This document shows positions 9,420 through 20,440 of a stretch of 46,968 nt of DNA, in pieces (the stretch's first letter is position 1; every line of letters begins with the position of its first letter). Made by a program: the position numbers and the translations under genes. Under the pieces are notes generated by a model. The model worked only from the letters and a program-made list of their open reading frames with translations, was not told the origin of the DNA and made no database searches. This DNA is from an uncultured Acidimicrobiales bacterium (GTDB taxonomy: Bacteria; Actinomycetota; Acidimicrobiia; Acidimicrobiales; SZUA-35), in contig CALJMD010000214.1 in assembly GCA_937981915.1 (NCBI GenBank), positions 1-46,968 of the forward strand. The letters run 5' to 3'.

Positions 9420-10439
9420 ATGACTGACGTACAACTCGACCCAACCAAGCGTCCATTCTGGACTTCCGATCAGGAAGTCCGCTGGTGTCCGGGCTGCGGA
9501 GACTACGGCATCTTGGCCGCCATGCAATTCCTGCACACCGAACTCGATGTCAAACGCGAAGACACCGTGTTTGTGTCAGGAATCGGCTGCGCTGCTCGAT
9601 TCCCCTACTACATGTCGACCTACGGCATGCACACCATCCATGGACGGTCCCCGGCCATCGCCACCGGGCTGGCCATGAGCCGCCCCGACCTGAACGTGTG
9701 GGTAGTGGGGGGCGACGGCGACATGCTGTCAATCGGCGGTAATCATCTGATTCACGCCCTGCGGCGCAACGTCAACATGACGGTGCTGCTGTTCAACAAC
9801 CAGATCTACGGTTTGACCAAAGGTCAATATTCTCCGACCAGTGAGGTTGGCAAAGTCACCAAGTCCACGCCGATGGGTTCGGTGGATCGCCCGTTCAATC
9901 CGATTGCGCTTGCCGCTGGTGCGGGTGCCACCTTCGTGGCTCGAACTCACGACCTCGACCGCAAACATATGATTGAGGTCTTCCGTCGAGCGCACGAGCA
10001 CAAAGGCGCCTCCTTCATCGAGATCTACCAGAACTGCAATGTCTTTAACGACGGGGCATACGATCCGATTCTCAAGCGCGACAGCCGAGCCGACATGATG
10101 ATCAATCTGACTCACGGCGAACAGATCCGGTTCGGGGCCGACGGCAACCGAGGTCTTCAGATCGTGGACGGTGTGGCCGAGATTGTCGACGCCGGCGAAG
10201 TAGGGGAGTCGTCACTGTTGGTGCACGACGAAACCACCGCCAACCCGGCGTTGGCCTTTGCCCTTGGAATGCTGTCACAGGACAACTACAGCCCTACACC
10301 GTTTGGTGTCTTCCGGGCAGTTAGCGCACCGGAGTACGGTGAGGCGGTGAACCGCCAGCTGGCTGAAGCGGCGGAGAAGAGCGGGCCGGGCGATCTTGGC
10401 GACCTGCTGCGTTCATTGGCCACCTGGAGCGTCGACTAG
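9420..10439 (+). CDS. korB: 2-oxoacid:ferredoxin oxidoreductase subunit beta (KorB-like)
   Basis: VRWCPGCGDYGILAAMQ, SGIGCAARFPYYMSTYGMHTIHGRSPAIATGLA, VVGGDGDMLSIGGNHLIHALRRN, NNQIYGLTKGQYSPTS. Confidence 0.95.
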   Translation: MTDVQLDPTKRPFWTSDQEVRWCPGCGDYGILAAMQFLHTELDVKREDTVFVSGIGCAARFPYYMSTYGMHTIHGRSPAIATGLAMSRPDLNVWVVGGDGDMLSIGGNHLIHALRRNVNMTVLLFNNQIYGLTKGQYSPTSEVGKVTKSTPMGSVDRPFNPIALAAGAGATFVARTHDLDRKHMIEVFRRAHEHKGASFIEIYQNCNVFNDGAYDPILKRDSRADMMINLTHGEQIRFGADGNRGLQIVDGVAEIVDAGEVGESSLLVHDETTANPALAFALGMLSQDNYSPTPFGVFRAVSAPEYGEAVNRQLAEAAEKSGPGDLGDLLRSLATWSVD

Positions 10440-10523
10440 GCCCACGAGTATCTGGCCGCCAACGCTCATGCTGGCCCAGACCGGCAACCGCGGGCCAGTG
10501 AATCCAGCCGCTAGCCTGCCGGA

Positions 10524-11582
10524 GTGAGCAAAATCTTTCTGATCCTTTTCAGCTTCGTGCTGGCGGTATCGGCCTGTGGGGTCGACCGCGAGTCGGAGAA
10601 CGCGCTCGATGCCGAGGAGGAGACCGCTTCGACGGCCCCGGCGTCTGATGAGGACGAGGGTACCGAGACCGATGGCGGCGAGGATGAAAGCGCTCTGCCA
10701 ACCTCCACGGTTCCGCCGCTGCAGGCTTCCGAACCACCGGTCACCGCTCCGGCCACCGACATCGCAATCGATGTTGACTTTGGTGACGAGCAGTGGCAGT
10801 TGACCCACGGTGAGCTGAACGAAGTGGCTCTGTCGGTCTGGAACAACGAAGACTTCGTCCGCCGAGGCTTCGGCGGCGCGGTTCCGCCCGGTTTCTACAG
10901 CACAGTCGCCACTGAACAGATCGTGGGCAAAGTGCTCGACCGCCAACTGGCCGAGCTGGGTGCTGAAGCCTCGGATGTCGAAGTGGACGCAGCACGAGGT
11001 TCACTCATGGAACTCATCGTTTCCTGGTACGGAGACAGCGACGACCCTGAAGGCGACGCTCAAGCCATGTTCGACGATGTGCCGTACCTTGAGTTCGTCG
11101 CCGGCCTGCAGGCTGACCAGCAGGCGTTGGTCGAGGCAATCGCCGGAGACGGCAGCGCCGTGGTCGAGGTGCCCTGTGTCCGCCATATCTTGTTGGACGA
11201 GGAGTCGGGCGCCCAAGATGTTCTAGCCGAGCTTGAGGGTGGCGCCGACTTTGCCAACCTGGCCATCGAGCGCTCGACCGGACCTTCCGCCCCGTCGGGA
11301 GGCGATCTCGGTTGCGCCGCATCCAGCAACTACGTGCCTGAATTCGCTGAGGCAGTTGACAACGCTGAGATCGGTCAAGCCATCGGTCCGGTGCAGACGC
11401 AATTCGGCTGGCATGTCATCGTCGTTGAGAGCTACGACGAGCAGCCGGTCGACCCGGCGACCGAGCTGAACGAACGGATCACCGAGGAACTCACCGGTGC
11501 CACGGTTGAGGTCGACCCGGTTATCGGATCCTGGGACACCACGGCACTTCAGATCACCGAGGTTGCCTCCGCCTCCGAGTGA
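10524..11582 (+). CDS. Lipoprotein with parvulin-type peptidylprolyl isomerase domain
   Basis: N-terminal lipobox LAVSACG; C-terminal VRHILLDEESGAQDVLAELEGGADFANLAIERSTGPSAPSGGDLGCAASSNYVPEFAEAV...VQTQFGWHVIVV. Confidence 0.85.
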   Translation: MSKIFLILFSFVLAVSACGVDRESENALDAEEETASTAPASDEDEGTETDGGEDESALPTSTVPPLQASEPPVTAPATDIAIDVDFGDEQWQLTHGELNEVALSVWNNEDFVRRGFGGAVPPGFYSTVATEQIVGKVLDRQLAELGAEASDVEVDAARGSLMELIVSWYGDSDDPEGDAQAMFDDVPYLEFVAGLQADQQALVEAIAGDGSAVVEVPCVRHILLDEESGAQDVLAELEGGADFANLAIERSTGPSAPSGGDLGCAASSNYVPEFAEAVDNAEIGQAIGPVQTQFGWHVIVVESYDEQPVDPATELNERITEELTGATVEVDPVIGSWDTTALQITEVASASE

Positions 11583-13048
11583 GCGGGACGCCTCCACGAC
11601 TTATCGTTTGCGGACTGGGGCCGGGCGACCCCCAGTATCGCAGTGCTCAAACTGACGAGTTGCTCACATCGGGTCTACCGGTCTTTCTGCGGACAGCCAG
11701 GCATCCCGGGCTTGGCTCGATGGTCGATTACCGCAGTTTCGACCACCTATACGAGAACGCCGAGACGTTCGACGAGGTGTATCGGCTGATAGCCGAGGCG
11801 TTGCTGGATGAAACGTCCAGGGAGGGCCAGGTCATCTATGCGGTGCCCGGCTCTCCGTTGGTTCTGGAACGCTCGGTAAGGCGGCTTCAGGAAGAGGCCG
11901 AGTTGCGCTCCGATGAGTTAATCCTCGACCTTCTACCGGCCATGTCATTTCTTGATGTCGTGTGGAGCAGATTGCGGGTCGACCCGATTGAGGATGGCGT
12001 CCGCTTGATCGACGGACACCGATTCGCCACTCAGGCTGCCGGGCAGCGTGGACCGCTCCTGGTCGCTCACACCCATGCACAATGGGTGCTCTCCGACATG
12101 AAACTCTCGGTTGACCGATCGCCGTCGGAGCCCGTGGTGGTGCTCCAGCGACTTGGCACGGGCGAAGAATCGGTTGTCGAGGTCCCCTGGGAGGAATTAG
12201 ATCGGATCGACGCCGACCATCTGACAACCGTGTTCATACCGGAGCTTTCTCAGCCGGTCGGTGCTGAGCTGGCGTTGTCGATCGAGATGATGGACCGGCT
12301 TCGCGAACAGTGCCCCTGGGACCGAGATCAAGACCACGGGACACTTCGGAAGTATCTTCGGGAAGAGACATACGAGGTGCTCGACGCTCTCGACGCCGTC
12401 GTGGACGCCGATCCGGACGACGTGGGCCGCCCGTATGAGGAACTCGAAAGCGAGCTGGGTGATCTGTGGTTTCAGATTCTGTTCCACTCCCGACTGGCCG
12501 CTGAGCAAGGTCAGTTCACCGTGGCCGACGTGGCCCGAACGCTTACCGAGAAGATGGTCGAGCGCCACCCTCACGTGTTCGACCCCGCCGTGAGCTTTGA
12601 CGGCGACCTTCTTCCGCCGCAGCCCAGCGGACGCGATGACGATGACACCGGGGACAGTTCGGAAATGGCTAAGACGTGGGAGGCGAAGAAGGCCGAGCAG
12701 TCAGATCGGCTTTCGGTGTTCGACGGCATCCCATCGGACCTTCCCTCACTTGCCTTTGCTGACAAGGCGCTTGGGAGGGCCATCCGGTCCTTTGGTCGGC
12801 CACGTCCGGGCGAGGCCGCAGCTGTGGTCGATTCGGTGTTGGCGGCAACCAGCGACCAGGGCGATGGCCCCGCGGCAATGGGAAAGGTTCTCTTGGCCTT
12901 GGCGTTGCGGGGACGTGAGTTGGGTCTCGACCTTGAACACGAACTTCGTCGAGCGGTTCTGCAGCTACTCGACGAGGTGCGGGCCCTCGAAACAACTGCG
13001 GCAAGCGCTGGCGACGAGAGCCGATCCGAGTCTTGGGTCGTCGGTTGA
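11579..13048 (+). CDS. mazG: MazG nucleotide pyrophosphohydrolase with N-terminal tetrapyrrole-methylase-like domain (YabN-type)
   Basis: N-terminal LIVCGLGPGDPQYRSAQT, VIYAVPGSPLVLERSV; C-terminal LREQCPWDRDQDHGTLRKYLREETYEVLDALD...ELGDLWFQILFHSRLA...VERHPHVF. Confidence 0.92.
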   Translation: MSGTPPRLIVCGLGPGDPQYRSAQTDELLTSGLPVFLRTARHPGLGSMVDYRSFDHLYENAETFDEVYRLIAEALLDETSREGQVIYAVPGSPLVLERSVRRLQEEAELRSDELILDLLPAMSFLDVVWSRLRVDPIEDGVRLIDGHRFATQAAGQRGPLLVAHTHAQWVLSDMKLSVDRSPSEPVVVLQRLGTGEESVVEVPWEELDRIDADHLTTVFIPELSQPVGAELALSIEMMDRLREQCPWDRDQDHGTLRKYLREETYEVLDALDAVVDADPDDVGRPYEELESELGDLWFQILFHSRLAAEQGQFTVADVARTLTEKMVERHPHVFDPAVSFDGDLLPPQPSGRDDDDTGDSSEMAKTWEAKKAEQSDRLSVFDGIPSDLPSLAFADKALGRAIRSFGRPRPGEAAAVVDSVLAATSDQGDGPAAMGKVLLALALRGRELGLDLEHELRRAVLQLLDEVRALETTAASAGDESRSESWVVG

Positions 13049-13080
13049 AACGACAAACCCGATCGATCTGAGATCGATGG

Positions 13081-14334
13081 CTACAGAATTCGAGCCAGCA
13101 GCAGAATCAGTAGCAGGCCAACGACCAGGGTTAGCGCATAGGCCGCGGCGAAAGCGCGTACTTTAGGCGAGATCTGGTCGAGGAAACCCGGCCCTGACCG
13201 GGCGACGCCGTCAGCCCGGCTACTTGTGCCGGTACTGATTGTTCGACGCGGTGTTGTACTCAGGCCATTGGCTCGTCCCCATGTTTGGCCGGTGGGTCCG
13301 GTGGCCGGAGCCGTTTGCTCGCTGAGGGTGGCACCACTGAACGGAGAAGACGATGCGGTTTGCGGGCGAACTTCGACGCCTCGATCCGCCACCGGGGCCT
13401 GCCCCAGAGCGCCGCCCATCGGCACCGCCGAGGGCCCTCGAAGTCCGGTTGACGCCGACCCGCCGGAGCCAAGGACCGAACCTGAGGTCTCCCGATCCGT
13501 CGGGGAGTCTCTGCGACGCCGGTAGTGGAGGTCCTGAAAGAGCTGATGGGCCTCTTCGGCCGACTGAGGGCGCTGCTCCGGCGACTTGTGGAGCAGTTTG
13601 TCGATCAGGTCTGTTAGTTCTTCGCTCAGACCCCGGTTCTTCAAAGACGGATGGTCTTCGCTCATCACCCGATTGATAATCGGGTGGATGGAATCATCCT
13701 TCTTGTCAACAAACGGCACGGACTGAAGGATGGAGGCCAGAAGGCACACACCGAGACCATAAAGGTCGCTGGCGGCGCTGGCCTTCGTGCCACCGAGAAC
13801 CTCAGGTGCGGCGTAGGCGACACTGGCCGTGATCGCCGCCGACGTGGTGTTGGCGCCATCTTGAAGGCGGGCAATTCCGAAGTCACCCAAGACGGCATCG
13901 CCGCTGGATCGCATGAGAATGTTCTCGGGTTTGAGATCACGATGTAGAACGCCTGCGGCGTGGGCCACCGTTAGGGCGCCGGCGATCTGTTCCCCCAGGC
14001 GGCAGAGATCGATTTCACTTAGGCCCTGTCGCCGGAGTTGCTCCCATAGCGTTCCGCCGTCGATGTATTCGAGAGCGAGGTAGGGGCGTCCGTCGGCAAG
14101 GGTTCCCGCCGTATAGACGTCGATGATGTTCGGATGGCCGGAGAGTCGACCGAGAGCCTTGCACTCCCGCTCGAACCGAAGCTTGATGATGTTGTCCTGA
14201 ATCGGGGCGTGGCCGACTTTGACAGCAACCTTGCGGTCGACGTTGGTTTGGCGTGCCAGCCAAACATCGCCGAAGCCGCCGCCACCGATACGTTCGATGG
14301 GCTCAAATCCGTCAAGCTCGAAGGACGTTGCCAT
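13081..14334 (-). CDS. PknB-type Ser/Thr protein kinase with C-terminal TM helix
   Basis: IGGGGFGDVWLA, KVAVKVG, HRDLKPENILM, GDFGIAR, AYAAPEVL, DLYGLGVCL; terminal hydrophobic AFAAAYALTLVVGLLLILLLARIL. Confidence 0.93.
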   Translation of the reverse strand: MATSFELDGFEPIERIGGGGFGDVWLARQTNVDRKVAVKVGHAPIQDNIIKLRFERECKALGRLSGHPNIIDVYTAGTLADGRPYLALEYIDGGTLWEQLRRQGLSEIDLCRLGEQIAGALTVAHAAGVLHRDLKPENILMRSSGDAVLGDFGIARLQDGANTTSAAITASVAYAAPEVLGGTKASAASDLYGLGVCLLASILQSVPFVDKKDDSIHPIINRVMSEDHPSLKNRGLSEELTDLIDKLLHKSPEQRPQSAEEAHQLFQDLHYRRRRDSPTDRETSGSVLGSGGSASTGLRGPSAVPMGGALGQAPVADRGVEVRPQTASSSPFSGATLSEQTAPATGPTGQTWGRANGLSTTPRRTISTGTSSRADGVARSGPGFLDQISPKVRAFAAAYALTLVVGLLLILLLARIL

Positions 14335-14550
14335 AGATTAGGACACCGACCTTCTAGCCCGATTGGCGCCGTGTTTGAGATGTGTCATCGGGAGGACCGT
14401 TCATGTGATGGACTCCGGCATGCCGCTCACGGCGAAGGGCTCGTGGCCGGTGTTCGGTGTCGCCTCAAGGCTCAGGTTCGACTGGCGTCAGTGGTGTCAG
14501 GCTCCCGCTGGAGCACTTGAGAAATCATGTCGTTACCAAAGCGATGATAG

Positions 14551-16289
<1,739 letters not shown>

Positions 16290-16467
16290 ACCGTCGCGAC
16301 CGAACGGTGGGGCTGTCGGCCATCACCGACACGGCGTGTCGATACGCCTAACATTTAATCCCAGTCGCAGAGTGTTATTCCGCGACTTTCGCCGGTGTAG
16401 ACCGTCTGAATCAGTGACGAGTCCGCATATGACTAGGGTCTGAGATGCCCGGACATCAGGAGTTGAT

Positions 16468-17511
16468 GTGAATACTGCAGGGAGAAGCACGCTATCCGAC
16501 GACGAGGGAGGCGGATACGGCGAGAAACTCATACCAGAGTGGAGAGTCGGAGCTGACGACCAAACGTTGTTGGCCGGCTTGGCCGTCGTGGCCGCGTTGC
16601 TGTTGGCCTTCGGGTGGTCCATTTGGCGAGGTGGCGATGGCGACATTGTCCCCGCCGTGATCGCCGCTGATGAAGAGAGCGAACCCAGCGAGGAAGTCGC
16701 CGCTCCGGTCAGCACCACCGTGACCACGGCAGCGCCGACCACCACCGAAGCACCAACCACCACCGAAGCACCAAGCACCACTGTCGCTCCGGCTCCCGTA
16801 ATCGGTGACGTTCAAGCCTCAGTCGACCCGTTCCCCGGTGCTATCACGGGAACGAACGACGGTGCTGTTGCCGTTCTTACCGGCTTCGTCGCCAACCAGG
16901 GTGAGAGCGACGAGGCTGAGACTGCGGCCGCCGCAGTTGAAGGAATTGAGTCGGTCGACAATCGCCTTGAGATTCTTGAGCCTGCCGTGCTGTCGGCACT
17001 CCAAGATCAAGGTGTCGCAGGAGCAAGCGCCACTGGCGTCGGTACCGAGATTACGGTCTCCGGCACCATTGACTCTGAAGACAATCGCCAACCGACCCTG
17101 GACGCAGCTGCTGCGGTGCCAGGCGTAACCAACGTGATTGACAATGAGCTGATGGTAAGCGTCACTGCTGACCTGAACGCTCTGCCACAGGTTCAGTTCG
17201 CCACCTCTTCGTCTGACATCCTTCAGGAGTCGAACGCCGATCTTGATGCGGCTGCGGAACTTCTGATTGCCGCCGGCGATGACGTACGCATCGAAGTGCA
17301 GGGTTACACCGACATCCGAGGCGACGAGGCTCTCAACTTGCAGCTGAGCAAGGATCGAGCCAACGCTGTGCGTGAGTATCTGGTTGCAGCCGGAGTAAAC
17401 ACCGACGTACTGACGTCGGAAGGCTACGGCGAGACCGAGCAGTTCGGAGCAGGTGACTCCGACGAAGCGTTGCGAGCCAATCGCCTCGTCCGATTTGAAG
17501 AGATCGGCTAA
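16468..17511 (+). CDS. OmpA/MotB-family protein with TM anchor, Thr-rich linker and BON-like repeats
   Basis: TM segment LLAGLAVVAALLLAFGWSIW; TTTEAPTTTEAPSTT linker; C-terminal VEVQGYTDIRGDEALNLQLSKDRANAVREYLVAAGVNTDVLTSEGYGETE. Confidence 0.85.
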   Translation: MNTAGRSTLSDDEGGGYGEKLIPEWRVGADDQTLLAGLAVVAALLLAFGWSIWRGGDGDIVPAVIAADEESEPSEEVAAPVSTTVTTAAPTTTEAPTTTEAPSTTVAPAPVIGDVQASVDPFPGAITGTNDGAVAVLTGFVANQGESDEAETAAAAVEGIESVDNRLEILEPAVLSALQDQGVAGASATGVGTEITVSGTIDSEDNRQPTLDAAAAVPGVTNVIDNELMVSVTADLNALPQVQFATSSSDILQESNADLDAAAELLIAAGDDVRIEVQGYTDIRGDEALNLQLSKDRANAVREYLVAAGVNTDVLTSEGYGETEQFGAGDSDEALRANRLVRFEEIG

Positions 17512-17642
17512 GCAATCAAAATCTTTGCAAAACGTGCCTGTCCCTAGTGGCCAAGACCAAAGTTAGAGTCCATAATTAACTGGTCTTGAGTAAGAGCACA
17601 ACAAAGTTCGCCCGTCCGACTTCCCTCCCGGACGGTGTGAAA

Positions 17643-17677
17643 GACGGCCAGCCGTAAGGCTGGCCGTCGCCCTTTTT
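17643..17677 (+). terminator. Rho-independent terminator
   Basis: Perfect 11-bp stem GACGGCCAGCC-gtaa-GGCTGGCCGTC followed by gcccttttt. Confidence 0.85.
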
Positions 17678-17804
17678 GGCTAAGGCTGAGGAAGGGCTTG
17701 AAATTTTGACATCGAACTCGGCAGCAGCGGCTGCAGTGTGCAAGAATCGGAGCTGGCGCCGTCCGTACGCACAAGTTTGGGCTGCGGCGCGGCGGCACTG
17801 AAAC

Positions 17805-17827
17805 CCGGATCGCGGTCTGCGATCCGG
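17805..17827 (+). promoter_or_regulatory. Hairpin overlapping the Shine-Dalgarno of the coxS-like gene
   Basis: CCGGATCGC-ggtct-GCGATCCGG (9-bp stem); its 3' arm includes the first two bases of GGAGG, which lies 10 nt before the ATG at 17841. Confidence 0.4.
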
Positions 17828-17840
17828 AGGTACTGACTCT

Positions 17841-18317
17841 ATGAAGGGAGACTCAGTGGAGATCACCGTTGACGTCAACGGATCCAGCCATAGCCATGAC
17901 GTGGAGCCGCGTACGCTGCTCGTTCACTACATTCGCGACCAGGTTGGGTTGACCGGCACAAATATCGGCTGTGACACGTCCTCCTGTGGAGCATGCACTC
18001 TCCACGTGAACGGTGAGGCCGTCAAGTCTTGCACCATGTTGGCCGTCCAGGCCGATGGGCAGGAGGTCAAGACCATCGAAGGCTTGGCCAATGGTGACGA
18101 ACTGCATCCGATGCAGGAAGCGTTCATGAACTGCCATGCGCTCCAATGTGGATACTGCACACCGGGTATGGTCATGGCCTCTGTGTCACTGCTCGACGAG
18201 AATGCCAATCCGAGCGAAGCCGAGGTCCGTGAAGGCCTGGAAGGCAACCTTTGTCGTTGCACCGGCTACCACAACATCGTGAAGGCTGTTCTGTCGGCCA
18301 GCGGAGGTTCCCAGTGA
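17841..18317 (+). CDS. coxS: Molybdenum hydroxylase small [2Fe-2S] subunit (CoxS-like)
   Basis: [24 protein letters not shown] and [14 protein letters not shown]...[14 protein letters not shown], the two [2Fe-2S] cluster motifs. Confidence 0.93.
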   Translation: MKGDSVEITVDVNGSSHSHDVEPRTLLVHYIRDQVGLTGTNIGCDTSSCGACTLHVNGEAVKSCTMLAVQADGQEVKTIEGLANGDELHPMQEAFMNCHALQCGYCTPGMVMASVSLLDENANPSEAEVREGLEGNLCRCTGYHNIVKAVLSASGGSQ

Positions 18318-19144
18318 TTCCAGTCGCATTTGAGTACGTTCGTGCCGCATCGGCCGACGAAGCGCTGGCCGCCTTGGGCGAGCACGGTGATGAGGCCAAA
18401 CTGCTGGCCGGTGGTCACTCCCTTTTGCCGATGATGAAACTGCGCTTGGCCTACCCGGCTGTCGTAGTCGACATCGGTCGACTGAGCGACCTTTCGTATG
18501 TAAACGACGGTGGCGATCACCTGGCTATCGGTGCGCTTACTCGTCACCGAGACATCGAGATCGACCCGCTCGTGGCCGAGCATGCACCGTTGCTGGCCGA
18601 GGCCACCGCTCATGTCGGCGACCCACAGGTTCGCCATCGCGGCACAATCGGCGGATCGCTAGCTCACGCGGATGCTGCCGCTGACCACCCTTCGGCCTTG
18701 CTGGCTCTCGGTGGATCCGTGGTTGCACGCAGCGCTTCAGGTGGGGAACGTGTGATCGCCGCTGATGATCTTTTCGCCGGGTTCCTGGAATCGAACCTGG
18801 AGCCGACAGAGATGATCACCGAGGTCCGCATTCCTAAGCACACCGGTGGGGGCTGGAACTTCCAGAAGTTCAACCGTCGAGCCCAGGATTGGGCCATCGT
18901 CGGCGTTTCGGCTCAACAGGTCAACGGTTCGGCCCGAGTCGCTCTGGTCAACATGCACCCGACACCGGTTCGTGCTGCTGCTGTTGAATCGGCCCTAGCC
19001 GGAGGCGCATCGGCCGCCGAGGCCGCCGAGGTGGCAGCAGAGGGTATGGAACCTTCCGGCGATCTCAACGCGTCGGTTGACTACCGCCAACACTTGGCCC
19101 GCGTCCTAACCCGACGAGCATTGGAAGGCGCCGGCTTTTCGTAA
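18314..19144 (+). CDS. coxM: Molybdenum hydroxylase FAD-binding medium subunit (CoxM-like)
   Basis: [21 protein letters not shown] and [29 protein letters not shown] start at 18314 overlaps the coxS stop (GTGA). Confidence 0.92.
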   Translation: MIPVAFEYVRAASADEALAALGEHGDEAKLLAGGHSLLPMMKLRLAYPAVVVDIGRLSDLSYVNDGGDHLAIGALTRHRDIEIDPLVAEHAPLLAEATAHVGDPQVRHRGTIGGSLAHADAAADHPSALLALGGSVVARSASGGERVIAADDLFAGFLESNLEPTEMITEVRIPKHTGGGWNFQKFNRRAQDWAIVGVSAQQVNGSARVALVNMHPTPVRAAAVESALAGGASAAEAAEVAAEGMEPSGDLNASVDYRQHLARVLTRRALEGAGFS

Positions 19145-19175
19145 GCCGTAGCGTCAAACAGGAGATCCGTCAGCT

Positions 19176-19490
19176 GTGAAAGAGATCCTTCCCGACCTGC
19201 GCCGCTGGCGTAGTCAAGGCCTCAAGGTGGCGTTGGCCCGCGTCGTCGATGTCGACGGCTCAGGCCCTCGGCTCCCCGGCGCGGCCATGGCCGTCAACGA
19301 GAACGGTGAGGTTGCAGGCTCCGTTTCAGGGGGTTGCGTCGAGGGCGCGGTGGTGACTGAATCACTGCAGTGCCTGGAGGACGGATCACGGCGAATTGTC
19401 ACGTTCGGCTACTCCGATGACGAGGCGTTCGCCGTCGGACTCACCTGTGGCGGAACGATTCACCTGTACCTGGAGCCACTCGATTGGTAG
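19176..19490 (+). CDS. XdhC/CoxI N-terminal-domain-only protein
   Basis: LARVVDVDGSGPRLPGAAMAVNENGEVAGSVSGGCVEGAVV...VGLTCGGTIHLYLEPL is the XdhC_CoxI domain. Confidence 0.88.
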   Translation: MKEILPDLRRWRSQGLKVALARVVDVDGSGPRLPGAAMAVNENGEVAGSVSGGCVEGAVVTESLQCLEDGSRRIVTFGYSDDEAFAVGLTCGGTIHLYLEPLDW

Positions 19491-19533
19491 CACTTACGAC
19501 GCGGTTAACGCCGTCGAGAGGTGGGTCACTCCT

Positions 19534-20361
19534 ATGACGGGTGAACCGACCGAGCTGTTCGACCTTCTGAGTCGTGCCATCGAGAGCGAGACCCCTGCGG
19601 TCTTGGCGACGGTTGTGGGCCTCGACCCCGCTGATGAGACAGATCCCGCTGACCTCCCGGAGCCGGGAGCGAAGATTCTAATTGGAGTGGACGACGAGCC
19701 TTTGGGCTCGTTGGGCAACGACGACTTGGATCGGGTTGTCATCCGAGACGCCACCGGCGAACTTTCAGCCGGCACAACCGGGCTTCGACATTACGGGCCA
19801 CGGGGTGAGGCGAGGGCAGATGACGTTGCAGTCTTTGTCGAGACGTTCGCCCCGCCTCCCCAGATGTTGATCTTCGGAGCGGTCGACTTCACAGCAGCCC
19901 TCAGCAGGGTGGCTAAGGTTCTTGGCTACCGGGTCACGGTCTGCGATGCCCGACCCGTCTTCGCCACCAACCAGCGCTTCCCCTATGCCGACGAGGTTGT
20001 GGTCGACTGGCCGAATCGACTCTTGACCAAGGTGGGTCCGAAGCTCAGTGGTCGCGATGCGATCTGCATTCTCACTCACGACCCGAAGTTCGACATCCCT
20101 GCAGCGCTCGAAGCGCTACAGACCGATGTCGGCTACATCGGGGCGATGGGGTCGCGCCGCACGACTGAGGATCGCAACGAACGACTGCGCAACGAGGGCG
20201 TCAGCGACGCTGACCTCAGTCGAATCAGGGCACCTATTGGTCTCGATCTCGGGGGTCGCACCCCGGAAGAGACCGCTATTTCTATCTGCGCCGAAATTAT
20301 TTCAATGCGATCAGGCCGAAAGGCTGCCGCACTGAAGGACGTTTCGGGAGCCATCCACTGA
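19534..20361 (+). CDS. XdhC family protein with Rossmann C-terminal domain
   Basis: ETPAVLATVVGL N-terminal remnant; MLIFGAVDFTAALSRVAKVLGYRVTVCDARPVFATNQRFP; YIGAMGSRRTTEDRNERL; RIRAPIGLDLGGRTPEETAISICAEII. Likely ATG at 19534. Confidence 0.9.
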   Translation: MTGEPTELFDLLSRAIESETPAVLATVVGLDPADETDPADLPEPGAKILIGVDDEPLGSLGNDDLDRVVIRDATGELSAGTTGLRHYGPRGEARADDVAVFVETFAPPPQMLIFGAVDFTAALSRVAKVLGYRVTVCDARPVFATNQRFPYADEVVVDWPNRLLTKVGPKLSGRDAICILTHDPKFDIPAALEALQTDVGYIGAMGSRRTTEDRNERLRNEGVSDADLSRIRAPIGLDLGGRTPEETAISICAEIISMRSGRKAAALKDVSGAIH

Positions 20362-20440
20362 GGTCCTACACCTCACCAGTACGCAAACCACATCGTCAAA
20401 CACCGACCAGCAACAACAGAAGCACGAGGAGCACGCACAA

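Noticed and set aside
8713-9456. 247-aa minus-strand ORF
   Set aside because: Antisense to korA, which has unambiguous family motifs.
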